61,864 nt of DNA. It comes from JAIVJG01 sp964236735. GTDB taxonomy: Bacteria > Acidobacteriota > Blastocatellia > Pyrinomonadales > Pyrinomonadaceae. The translations under genes and the position numbers were made by a program. The DNA lies in contig CAXSFM010000024.1 in assembly GCA_964236735.1 (NCBI GenBank), positions 1 through 61,864 of the forward strand, given 5' to 3'. The notes beneath the pieces are model-generated. The model was given only the letters and a program-made list of their open reading frames with translations. It ran no database searches and was not told where the DNA came from. Below, in pieces: positions 42,982 to 51,571 of the stretch; position 1 is the stretch's first letter; each line of letters begins with the position of its first letter.

Positions 42982-43725
42982 ATGGTATCTTTTCGCAGAG
43001 AGAAAAAAAGGCGTCTTATGGAAGAGAGATTGGCGGCTGAGAAGGCAGGGGTGCGTGTTGAAGCGGCGCCGTCGGAGCCTTCGCAGGCCGAGCGGATTCG
43101 TGTGAATGACAGGCGACGGCGTTTCGGTTTCGACGAAGACGAGGAACAACAGGACACGGCGGCGACAGAAGGACGCAGCGCGCAGGAAGCACGGAATCTC
43201 AAGCCGACTTACGTCGAAGAACTCGAAGCGCGCACGCTCGCGGCGGAGCAGAAAACGTTGGACGTGCAGGCGCGTTTCGAGCAGGTGCGTTCAGACTTGC
43301 AACGCGAGACGAACGAGACGAGACAGCGTCTCAATCGCGCGGCTGACGAGCGCGCGTCGAGAGAGAAAGCGAACTTCGTCGGCGCGTTGCTGCCCGTCGT
43401 TGACAATTTACGGCGCGGCTTGGACGCGGCGGAAGCGGGCGGCTCGCTTGATGCTTTGCTCGACGGTTTGCGCGGCACACTGAGCGGCTTTGAAAGCGCG
43501 CTCGCGGGCGCGGGCATCGAGTCTGTTGAAGCAAACGGCGAACAGTTTGACCCGGAGTTGCACGAAGCGGTTGACACGATAGCAGTCGAACCGTCGCGCG
43601 ACGGGATGATCACGGCGCAGTACAGTCGCGGATACCGTCTCGGCAATCAACTTTTGCGTCCCGCGCGCGTGCAGGTCGGGCGCGCTTCTGCGGCGACGGC
43701 AACAACAACGAACAGCGCGGAATAA
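42982..43725 (+). CDS. grpE: Nucleotide exchange factor GrpE
   Basis: 247 residues from the ATG at 42982; the frame is open upstream only through hairpin H8. A long charged N-terminal segment with a coiled coil (EELEARTLAAEQKTLDVQAR) precedes the GrpE head: NFVGALLPVVDNLRRGLDA, GIESVEANGEQFDPELHEAV and GYRLGNQLLRPARVQVG. GrpE swaps ADP for ATP on DnaK. No dnaK or dnaJ is adjacent; groEL follows after 45 bases with its own ribosome site. The pairing of grpE with groEL is unusual. Confidence 0.93.
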   Translation: MVSFRREKKRRLMEERLAAEKAGVRVEAAPSEPSQAERIRVNDRRRRFGFDEDEEQQDTAATEGRSAQEARNLKPTYVEELEARTLAAEQKTLDVQARFEQVRSDLQRETNETRQRLNRAADERASREKANFVGALLPVVDNLRRGLDAAEAGGSLDALLDGLRGTLSGFESALAGAGIESVEANGEQFDPELHEAVDTIAVEPSRDGMITAQYSRGYRLGNQLLRPARVQVGRASAATATTTNSAE

Positions 43726-43770
43726 TTTTTCGATTTTCGACTGACGAATTTTGAGAGGAGATAATCACAA

Positions 43771-45417
43771 GTGGCAGGCAAAGAAGTGAAGTTCAGAGAA
43801 GAAGCCAGACGCGCGATGCTCGCGGGCGTCAACACGCTGGCGAATGCGGTGCGCGTGACGCTGGGGCCGAAAGGCCGTAACGTCGTCATCGCCAGAAGCT
43901 ACGGCTCGCCGCTCATCACGAAAGACGGCGTCACCGTCGCGAAGGAAATTGACCTTCAGGACAAGTACGAAAACATGGGCGCGCAGATGGTCAAGGAAGT
44001 CGCCACGAAGACGAACGACACGGCGGGCGACGGCACGACGACGGCGACCGTCCTCGCGCAGGCAATCTTTCGCGACGGCGTCAAGAACGTGACGGCGGGC
44101 GCGAACCCGATGGCTTTGCAGCGCGGCATCCAACTCGGCGTCGAGGCGGCGGTCGCGGAGCTTGAGCGAATGTCAAAGAAGGTCAAGGATAAATCAGACC
44201 TCGCCAACGTCGCGTCCGTCTCGGCGAACAACGACCGCGAGATCGGCGAACTCATCTCCGAAGCGATGGAGCGCGTCGGTAAGGACGGCGTCGTCACCGT
44301 CGAAGAGTCGAAGACGATGCAGACCGAACTAGACATCGTCGAGGGGATGCAGTTTGATCGCGGCTATCTCTCGCCTTACTTCGTGACGAACCCGGACAGA
44401 ATGGAATGCGTGCTCGACGAGCCGCTGATTCTGATTCATGAAAAGAAAATCGCAGCGATGCGTGACTTGCTGCCCGTGCTCGAACAGGTTTTGCAGCAGG
44501 GACGCTCGATGCTCATCATCGCGGAGGATGTCGAGGGCGATGCGCTCGCCACGCTCGTCGTCAATCGCCTGCGCGGGACGATTAAAATTTGCGCCGTCAA
44601 AGCTCCGGCCTTCGGCGACCGTCGCAAGGCGATTCTCGAAGACATCGCGACGCTCACGGGCGGGCGTTTGATTACCGAAGAACTCGGCATCAAGCTTGAG
44701 AACGTGACGATTGACGATCTCGGCTCGGCCAAGCGCGTGATCGTTGATAAGGACGCCACGATTCTCGTCGAAGGCGCGGGCGAGGCGAAAGATATTGCGG
44801 GGCGCGTGCAAGTCATCCGTCGTCAGATTGAAGAGACGACTTCCGATTATGACAAAGAGAAGTTGCAGGAGCGTCTGGCGAAATTGGCGGGCGGCGTCGC
44901 GGTGATTCGCGTCGGCGCGGCGACCGAGACCGAGATGAAAGAGAAGAAGATGCGCGTGGACGATTCGGTTAACGCGACGCGCGCGGCGGCGCAGGAAGGC
45001 ATCGTCGCGGGCGGCGGCGTCGCGCTCGTGCGTGCCAGTCGCGCGCTCGACAAATTGAATCTCGAAAACGAGCACGAAGACGTGCGGACAGGCGTCAAAC
45101 TTTTGCGACGCGCGATGGAAGAGCCTCTCCGTCGCATCGCTGAGAATGCGGGCGTGGACGGCTCCGTCGTCATCGGCAAAGTCGAAGAGTCGAAGGGCGC
45201 GAAGGGTTACAACGCGGCGAACGGCAAGTATGAAGACCTCGTCGCGGCGGGCATCATAGACCCGACGAAAGTTGTCCGCACCGCACTGCAAAACGCGGCG
45301 TCGGTAGCCGCACTGCTGCTCACGACGGACGCTGCCGTAACGGATGCGCCGGAGCCGAAGCGCGCCGCAGGGCAGCAAATGCCGGGTGGCGGCGGCGGTG
45401 AAGACTACGATTACTGA
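43771..45417 (+). CDS. Chaperonin GroEL (possible second copy, no groES)
   Basis: 548 residues from the GTG at 43771, supported by GAGAGGAG 10 bases upstream. GroEL features are intact: TLGPKGRNVVI, DGVTVAKEI, GDGTTTATVLA with the ATPase Asp, and the apical-domain pattern. The C terminus ends in GGGGGEDYDY instead of the Gly-Gly-Met repeats that sit inside the classical GroEL cavity. There is no groES before it; grpE occupies that place. This suggests a specialised or secondary chaperonin that borrows a GroES encoded elsewhere. No CIRCE element is seen upstream. Confidence 0.93.
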   Translation: MAGKEVKFREEARRAMLAGVNTLANAVRVTLGPKGRNVVIARSYGSPLITKDGVTVAKEIDLQDKYENMGAQMVKEVATKTNDTAGDGTTTATVLAQAIFRDGVKNVTAGANPMALQRGIQLGVEAAVAELERMSKKVKDKSDLANVASVSANNDREIGELISEAMERVGKDGVVTVEESKTMQTELDIVEGMQFDRGYLSPYFVTNPDRMECVLDEPLILIHEKKIAAMRDLLPVLEQVLQQGRSMLIIAEDVEGDALATLVVNRLRGTIKICAVKAPAFGDRRKAILEDIATLTGGRLITEELGIKLENVTIDDLGSAKRVIVDKDATILVEGAGEAKDIAGRVQVIRRQIEETTSDYDKEKLQERLAKLAGGVAVIRVGAATETEMKEKKMRVDDSVNATRAAAQEGIVAGGGVALVRASRALDKLNLENEHEDVRTGVKLLRRAMEEPLRRIAENAGVDGSVVIGKVEESKGAKGYNAANGKYEDLVAAGIIDPTKVVRTALQNAASVAALLLTTDAAVTDAPEPKRAAGQQMPGGGGGEDYDY

Positions 45418-45419
45418 CG

Positions 45420-45509
45420 AAGGCAAAAGACAAAAGGCAAAAGTGAAGAATGAGGAGCGTTGTCGCGTCTCGCCTCACTTTTGCCTTTACCTTTTTACTT
45501 TCACTTGAG
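45420..45509. repeat. Heptamer hairpin H9 (AAGGCAA type)
   Basis: Left arm 45420-45449 (AAGGCAA, AAGACAA, AAGGCAA, AAGTGAA) and right arm 45476-45505 (TTGCCTT, TACCTTT, TTACTTT), with a GC-rich centre that has lost the usual core. The remaining 45510-45746 before the next gene shows no motif I can identify. Confidence 0.82.
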
Positions 45510-45746
45510 ATGGGAAATGGTTCGTCGCCTGTGTGTTAAGATGTGGATGCGTGGGTAAGCGCAACGGGGTCGGCGCGCATTGCATCTAACGACAGGCCGA
45601 AAGTGTCGGGAAGTTTGTCAAAAGAGTTGGTTAAAATGCGCGCCGGAGCCAGTCAGTCCGGCGTTTGTTTTGAAAGCTGAAATTGGCGGCGCGGCGGCGT
45701 TTAGTTTGAACGCTTGCGCCGCGCCACTTGGTTTTAAGGGGAAGCA

Positions 45747-48041
45747 ATGATTGATCTGGGAACCTATAAAGACCGTTTCGCCGAAAGCGGGCAGCGCGTG
45801 TTTGAGCAGGCGGTAGGCGAATCACGTCGGCGCGACCAAAATTATATCGCCGTCGAACACATCCTCAACGCGCTCGCCACAGAGGAAGCCGACCTCTTCA
45901 ACGGCACGATGCGCGATCTCTCGCTCGACCCGCGCTCGGTCAAGGTTTTAATCGAGCAGCGCCTGGAAGATGCGCGCTATCAAAACGTCAACAAAGGCAT
46001 TCGCATCGCGCCCGAAACCATTGACCTGTTCAAGAAGGCGATGGAGCGAGCGCGCGCGCAGGGACGCAAAACGATTGAGGCGACAGACCTCTTCATGGCT
46101 CTCTCGCAGGACGAGAAAAGCATTTTTATGAACGTGCTGCGTAATCTCGGCGCGAACACAGAGAACGTGATGGAGAACGTGCGCGCGCGTGTGTTGACGC
46201 GCGAGCAGCAGGAAGAAGACTACAAAAAGAAATTCGAGCTGCCGCCGTATCTCAAGCACTTCGGCATCTCGCTCAATCGTCTCGCACGCGCGGACAAAAT
46301 CGCGCCAACCATCGGACGCGAGTTGGAAATCCGGCAGATGATTGAAATTCTCTGCCACAAAGAGCGCGCCAATTCGCCGATGCTGGTGGGCGAGCCGGGC
46401 GTCGGCAAGACGGCGGTCGTCGAAGGTCTCGCGCGTCTCATCGAGTTAGAGCCGGAGAAGCTGCCGGCGCGTCTCAGAGGCGCGCACATCGTCCAGTTGC
46501 AGATGGGCGGACTCGTCGCCGGCACGATGCTACGCGGCATGTTCGAGGAACGCATCAAGGGCATCATTGACGAAGTCAAAGAGCGCGACAATCTCGTCCT
46601 CTTCATAGACGAAGCGCACACGATTATCGGCGCGGGCGCGGCGCTCGGCACGACATCGGATGCGGCGAACATGTTCAAGTCTGCGCTGGCGCGCGGCGAG
46701 ATGCGGATCATCGGCGCGACGACAATCACCGAGTACAAAGAATATATCGGCGAGGACGAGGCGCTGGCGCGTCGCTTCCGTCTCGTCAAGGTTGATGAGC
46801 CGACGATCTCCGAGACGCGCGAGATTCTCTTCGGCCTGCGCCCGCGTCTTGAGCGCAATTATTCGGTGACGATCTCGGACGATGCCATCAACATGGCGCT
46901 GGAGATGGCTCCGAAGTACATACGCAATCTGCACCTGCCGGACAAGGCTATCGGCTGGCTCGACACGGCGGCGGTCAAGGTCGAGATGAACGAGCCGCAG
47001 ACGCTTGTCGTTCGCCCAGAGCACGTCATAGACGTTATCTCGCAGGAGTCTCGTATTCCGCGCGACATGATTTTCCGCGACACGAATGATCGTTTTACGA
47101 CGATGGAAGAAGACTTGGGGAATCGTGTCATCGGGCAGCGCGATGCGATTCGCGCGGTCGGCCAACGCCTGCGACTGAACAAGGGGCCGCTCAAGGACTC
47201 GCACTACAAGCCGGACGGCGTGCTGCTGTTTCTCGGCCCGACCGGCGTCGGCAAGACAGAACTCGCGAAGGCCGTCGCGGAGTTTATGTTCGGCGACGAA
47301 GAGAAGATGGTTCGCATAGACATGTCCGAGTATCAGGACGGAACCATCGGCATCGAGAAGTTAATCGGGATGCCGCGCGGCATCGTCGGGAGCGAGCGCG
47401 GCGGCATTCTCACCGAACGCCTGCGCGAGAATCCTTACACGGTGCTGCTGCTCGATGAAGTCGAGAAGGCTTCGCCGACGCTGATGAATCTTTTCCTGCA
47501 AGCGTTTGACGAGGGCTGGCTGACGGATGGACGCGGCAAGAAAGTTTATCTCTCGGACGCCATCGTGATTATGACCTCGAACCTCGGCTCGGAGAGTTTC
47601 AAGAAGTACGAGAAGCCTCTGGGGTTCGGCTCGAAGACGCTGGGCGACGTGAAGGCCGTCAAACACGATGTTTTGAAAGCCGCCGAGAATCGTTTCTCGC
47701 CGGAGTTTCGTAATCGCATAGACGAGATCGTCGTCTTCTCGCCGCTCGCGATGGACGAGGTGCGCGAAATCGCACGGCTCTATCTCGGCAGGCTCAAGCG
47801 GCAGATGGAAGCGCAGGGCAAGTTGCTCGAAGTGACAGACCGCGCGGTTGATTTGCTGACTGAAAAAGGTTTCAGCGCGATGTACGGCGCGCGTTTCCTC
47901 AAGCGACACATTGACGAGAAGGTCAAGTTGCCGCTGACGGCGATGTGGAAAACCGCGCCGCGCTTTATCGCTGATGTCGCGGATGGCGAAGTCGTCGTCA
48001 AGGCGGTGGACGATGACGGCGACGGAACGGATGCGTTCTAA
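45747..48041 (+). CDS. ClpA/ClpC-type AAA+ unfoldase
   Basis: 764 residues. Two Clp N-terminal repeats (residues 1-150), AAA module 1 (GEPGVGKT near residue 215) and AAA module 2 (GPTGVGKT near 498). Unlike the ClpB at 40251 there is no long middle coiled coil, and between sensor elements of module 2 lies a loop with Leu625-Gly626-Phe627 (KPLGFGSKT), the tripeptide by which ClpA, ClpC and ClpX dock on ClpP. It is therefore probably a protease-linked unfoldase. No clpP or clpS is near. The length is close to ClpA. It closes the heat-shock gene group and a terminator follows. Confidence 0.87.
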   Translation: MIDLGTYKDRFAESGQRVFEQAVGESRRRDQNYIAVEHILNALATEEADLFNGTMRDLSLDPRSVKVLIEQRLEDARYQNVNKGIRIAPETIDLFKKAMERARAQGRKTIEATDLFMALSQDEKSIFMNVLRNLGANTENVMENVRARVLTREQQEEDYKKKFELPPYLKHFGISLNRLARADKIAPTIGRELEIRQMIEILCHKERANSPMLVGEPGVGKTAVVEGLARLIELEPEKLPARLRGAHIVQLQMGGLVAGTMLRGMFEERIKGIIDEVKERDNLVLFIDEAHTIIGAGAALGTTSDAANMFKSALARGEMRIIGATTITEYKEYIGEDEALARRFRLVKVDEPTISETREILFGLRPRLERNYSVTISDDAINMALEMAPKYIRNLHLPDKAIGWLDTAAVKVEMNEPQTLVVRPEHVIDVISQESRIPRDMIFRDTNDRFTTMEEDLGNRVIGQRDAIRAVGQRLRLNKGPLKDSHYKPDGVLLFLGPTGVGKTELAKAVAEFMFGDEEKMVRIDMSEYQDGTIGIEKLIGMPRGIVGSERGGILTERLRENPYTVLLLDEVEKASPTLMNLFLQAFDEGWLTDGRGKKVYLSDAIVIMTSNLGSESFKKYEKPLGFGSKTLGDVKAVKHDVLKAAENRFSPEFRNRIDEIVVFSPLAMDEVREIARLYLGRLKRQMEAQGKLLEVTDRAVDLLTEKGFSAMYGARFLKRHIDEKVKLPLTAMWKTAPRFIADVADGEVVVKAVDDDGDGTDAF

Positions 48042-48075
48042 GAAGTCCAAGTGTCCGACGCGCTTGCAATTCCGA

Positions 48076-48113
48076 AAGGCTTCGGCGATAAAGATTCGCC
48101 GGAGCCTTTTCGT
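48076..48113 (+). terminator. Intrinsic terminator after the Clp unfoldase gene
   Basis: A 13-bp stem (48076-48088 with 48096-48108, one G-T wobble), a 7-base loop, then TTCGTTT. Located 35 bases after the stop codon. Confidence 0.8.
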
Positions 48114-48164
48114 TTAATCTCCCCGAAGATTTGCTGTCTCTCACTTTGCCATTGATAAAACAGT

Positions 48165-49034
48165 ATGAGCCAGAAGATTTTTTCATACATCACGCGCGCA
48201 ACTCTCGCCGCGTGTCTCTTGCACGCCGTCTCACACGTCGCCTTTTCGCAAAGCGCTGCCGCGACGACGACACCTCAGTCTCCTGCCGCCGCCAGCGCGT
48301 CGAAAGCAACGACGCCGGCGAGCGCGGAGACGGATGCGAAGGCCGAAGCCATCGTGCAGCGCGCCGTCGAGACGTTGGGCGGGCGCGCGTATCTGGACGT
48401 AAAGAACATTACCTCGCGCGGCATCTTCACGCCGTTTCAGGAAGGACGCGCGACGCTGCCGAACACGTTCGTTGACTATCTCGTCTTTCCAGACCGCGAG
48501 CGCGCGGAGTTTCGCGGCCAGAGCGGTCGTTACATTCAGACGAACGACGGCGAGCGCGGCTGGCTGTTCGACGCGGCGGCGCGCAAGATTCTCGACCTCA
48601 AGCCGGAGCAGGTCGCGGACTACCGCTTGACGATTCGCACCGGCCTCGACAATTTGCTGCGCGGTTGGTGGCGCGCGGGCGGCGGCGCAAAGCTCGCTTA
48701 CGTCGGGCGGCGCGAGGCCGGCATCGGCAGGCGCAACGAAGTGGTGCGGCTCACTTACGCGGACGGACTCGCGGTGGAGTTCGAGTTCGGTGCGAAAGAC
48801 AATTTGCCCGCGAAGGTGCTTTATAAAAAAGCGAACAAGGAAGGCGAAGAGACTGAGGAAGAAGACCGCTACGCGCAGTTCCTCAACATCAACGGCGTCA
48901 TCGTGCCGTTCGTGATAGACCACTACCGCGCGGGTACGCAGACGAGCCGCGTCAACTATCAAACCGTCGAGTTCAATCGCTCTGTCCCCGAATCTCTGTT
49001 CGCGCGCCCGGCGGACATCAAGTCCATCAAGTAA
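48165..49034 (+). CDS. Secreted protein, LolA/outer-membrane lipoprotein-sorting-like
   Basis: 289 residues. A signal peptide (residues 1-28) is followed by an Ala/Thr/Ser linker. The domain from about residue 60 starts AEAIVQRAVETLGGRAYLDVKNI and is strand-rich (YLVFPDRERAEFRGQSGRYIQTNDGERGW in part, LAVEFEFGAKDNLPAKVLYKK). Its order resembles LolA-type or COG2834 outer-membrane lipoprotein-sorting domains common in acidobacteria-like genomes. The lipid-binding residues cannot be judged, so function is open. topB follows after 15 bases. Confidence 0.6.
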   Translation: MSQKIFSYITRATLAACLLHAVSHVAFSQSAAATTTPQSPAAASASKATTPASAETDAKAEAIVQRAVETLGGRAYLDVKNITSRGIFTPFQEGRATLPNTFVDYLVFPDRERAEFRGQSGRYIQTNDGERGWLFDAAARKILDLKPEQVADYRLTIRTGLDNLLRGWWRAGGGAKLAYVGRREAGIGRRNEVVRLTYADGLAVEFEFGAKDNLPAKVLYKKANKEGEETEEEDRYAQFLNINGVIVPFVIDHYRAGTQTSRVNYQTVEFNRSVPESLFARPADIKSIK

Positions 49035-49049
49035 CTGAAGCCCAAGGCC

Positions 49050-51479
49050 ATGCGTCTCATCATCACAGAAAAACCTTCGATGGCGCGCGATGTGGCGACC
49101 GCGCTCGGCGCGACGAGACGCGGCGACGGATACATACAGGGCGCGCGAGACATCATTACGTGGTGCGTCGGCCATCTCGTCGAACTCGTCGAACCGGAAG
49201 CTTATGATGCGAACTTAAAACGCTGGCAACTCGCGAGCCTGCCGATTATTCCAGACGAGTTTAAGTATCGCCCATCGGAAAGAACCGCCTCGCAGTTCGA
49301 GATTATCAAAGCCTTGCTCGCGCGCGCGGACGTGGACAGTGTTGTCAACGCGGCTGACGCGGGGCGCGAGGGCGAGTTGATTTTCGATCTCGTCTATAAG
49401 CTCGCGAAGTGCAGGAAGCCGGTCGAGCGTCTGTGGATTTCGTCTCTCACGCACGACGCCATCGTCGCCGGCTTCAACAATCTCAAACCGGCTGACGAAT
49501 ACAGCGGACTGCGCGACTCGGCGCACGCGCGACAGCAAGCCGACTGGCTCGTCGGCATGAACGCGACGCGCGCGCAGACCGTCAAGGCGAGACAGTTCGG
49601 GCGCGACGGACTTTATTCCATCGGGCGCGTGCAGACGCCGACGCTCGCGCTCATCGTCGGGCGCGATAGAGAGATCGCGCACTTCGTCCCCGTTGATTAT
49701 TTCGAGGTCGTCGCGGACTTTCGCGCTGCGACGGGCGACTATCGCGGCGCGTGGTTCGGCAAAGACGGCTCGCGTTTCGACAAACAGGAAGCGGCTGAGG
49801 CCATCGCGCAGAAAGTCGCGGGTAAGACCGGCTCGGTCGAGAAGGTTGACAAGAAGGCCGCGCGCGAACGCCCGCCTTTGCTTCACGATTTGACATCACT
49901 ACAGCGTGCGGCGAACGCGCGTTATTCATACTCTGCCGCGCGCACTCTGGAGTTGGCGCAGACGCTCTACGAAAAGAAATTTATCAGTTACCCGCGCACG
50001 TCTTCACGCCATCTTTCAACGAGCGTCGGGCGCGAACTGCGCGCGCACGTCGAAGCGGCGAGCGTCGGCCCCTACGTCGAGTTCATCAAAAAGATTCTCG
50101 CCAACAAGGGCGAGCCGAAGCTGTCGAGCCGCCACGTTGACGACAAGAAGGTGACGGATCATCACGCGCTCATCCCGACGAAGCAGCGCGTCGAACCGAA
50201 CGCGCTCTCGCCCGACGAGAAGCGCATCTATGACTTAATCGCGCGCCGCTTTCTCGCGGCCTTTTTCCCCGACGCCGAAGTCGAACGAACGACTGTCCTG
50301 ACGGCGGTCGAGGGCGAGCGTTTCATCACGCGAGGCGCGGTCGTGGTTGAGGCCGGCTGGCGCGTCGTTGACCCGCCGGCGCGCGACCGCAGCGCGAGCA
50401 GCGCGAATGACGACGATGGCGAGGAGACGGAGTTACCGCCTTTGAAAGCGCGCGACGAGGTCGAGACGTTGAAGGCCGAAGCGTTGAAGAAGCAGACGAA
50501 AGCCCCTCCGCGCTACACGGAGTCGAGTTTGCTCGGAGCGATGGAGACGGCGGGCAAGCGCGTCGAGGATGAGGAGTTGCGGCTCGCGATGAAAGAATCA
50601 GGACTTGGCACGCCCGCCACGCGCGCCTCTGTGATTGAGATGCTGCTGCGGCGCGAATATGTGACGCGCGAGAAGAAGGCGCTCGTGGCGACGCAGAAGG
50701 GCGCAGACCTCATCGGGATGCTGCCGTCGCCGCTTCTCAAGTCTGCGGAGTTGACCGGCAACTGGGAAAGAAAACTCTCGCTCATGGCGCGCGGCGATTA
50801 CGAGCGCGAGAAGTTCATGGGCGAAGTCAAAGAGATGGTCGGTGAACTCGTCGCGACGATTGCGAACGCGAAGATCGAGATGCTCGCCGGTGTCGCTGTC
50901 GGCGTCGTCGCTGCTGGCGTCGGTCGTGGAGACGCGACCACTGGCGGCGCGCAGTCAAATGGTGGTGGAGGCCAGTCGAACACAGTCGCGCGCCCCGTCG
51001 GAACACGTCCCGAAAGCGCGCTCGATTGTCCGAAGTGCAAGCGCGAGAGCCGTGACAGCTTTTTAGTCGAGCGTGACAGCGCGCACGGCAAGTTCGTCGC
51101 TTGCGCGCTCGGCAGAGAGGCGTGCGGCTACACGAGCGACGCGCCGAAGAACGCGAAGCAGCGCAAGGCCATGCAACAGACCGCGTGCCACGTCTGCGAA
51201 AGTGCGATGCGCCTGCGCCTGCCGAAAGAAAAGGGGCGCAAGGCTTCGCTCGCGTGCGTGCGCTATCCGCAATGCCAGAGCGTGCGATGGTTCGATGACA
51301 AGGGCGCGCTCGAAGAGCCTTCGGCGGCGGCGGCAGTTGAGACGGGCGCGCCGTGTACTTTGTGCCAGACGCCGATGGTCAAGCGCGGCCCCGTCAGCAC
51401 GGGCAGTTACTTCTGGTCGTGCCCGCGCTGGCGCAGCGACGGCACAGGCTGCAATGCGAAGCCCGTCTGGATTAACTGA
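49050..51479 (+). CDS. topB: DNA topoisomerase III
   Basis: 809 residues, type IA topoisomerase. It cuts one DNA strand through a Tyr, here Tyr314 in ISYPRTSSR, and helps untangle replication and recombination intermediates. The Toprim domain (IITEKPSMARDVA near the start and DADREGELIF-like AADAGREGELIF) and the Arg-rich GRVQTPTL are present. After about residue 600 a Gly/Ser linker and three zinc-ribbon-like modules with Cys pairs follow (CPKC...CGY, CHVC...CVRYPQC, CTLC...CPRW). The C-terminal fingers are longer than in Escherichia coli TopB and resemble those of other topA/topB proteins. Confidence 0.94.
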   Translation: MRLIITEKPSMARDVATALGATRRGDGYIQGARDIITWCVGHLVELVEPEAYDANLKRWQLASLPIIPDEFKYRPSERTASQFEIIKALLARADVDSVVNAADAGREGELIFDLVYKLAKCRKPVERLWISSLTHDAIVAGFNNLKPADEYSGLRDSAHARQQADWLVGMNATRAQTVKARQFGRDGLYSIGRVQTPTLALIVGRDREIAHFVPVDYFEVVADFRAATGDYRGAWFGKDGSRFDKQEAAEAIAQKVAGKTGSVEKVDKKAARERPPLLHDLTSLQRAANARYSYSAARTLELAQTLYEKKFISYPRTSSRHLSTSVGRELRAHVEAASVGPYVEFIKKILANKGEPKLSSRHVDDKKVTDHHALIPTKQRVEPNALSPDEKRIYDLIARRFLAAFFPDAEVERTTVLTAVEGERFITRGAVVVEAGWRVVDPPARDRSASSANDDDGEETELPPLKARDEVETLKAEALKKQTKAPPRYTESSLLGAMETAGKRVEDEELRLAMKESGLGTPATRASVIEMLLRREYVTREKKALVATQKGADLIGMLPSPLLKSAELTGNWERKLSLMARGDYEREKFMGEVKEMVGELVATIANAKIEMLAGVAVGVVAAGVGRGDATTGGAQSNGGGGQSNTVARPVGTRPESALDCPKCKRESRDSFLVERDSAHGKFVACALGREACGYTSDAPKNAKQRKAMQQTACHVCESAMRLRLPKEKGRKASLACVRYPQCQSVRWFDDKGALEEPSAAAAVETGAPCTLCQTPMVKRGPVSTGSYFWSCPRWRSDGTGCNAKPVWIN

Positions 51480-51507
51480 AGCGCGTAAGCTTTACATCTT
51501 TTGAAAA

Positions 51508-51552
51508 AAGCGGCGATGTCCTCTTGATGGAGGACGTCGCCGCTTCTTGTTG
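51508..51552. terminator. Terminator between topB and the broken gene
   Basis: Perfect 16-bp stem (51508-51523 with 51530-51545), 6-base loop, then CTTGTTG. A-run at 51504-51509 serves the minus strand. Bidirectional. Confidence 0.85.
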
Positions 51553-51571
51553 CTTCCGTCAGTTGGCCTGC

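Noticed and set aside
40251..48041. A second disaggregase at 45747
   Set aside because: The 764-residue ATPase lacks the middle coil and carries an LGF loop, so it is a ClpA/ClpC-type unfoldase rather than ClpB.
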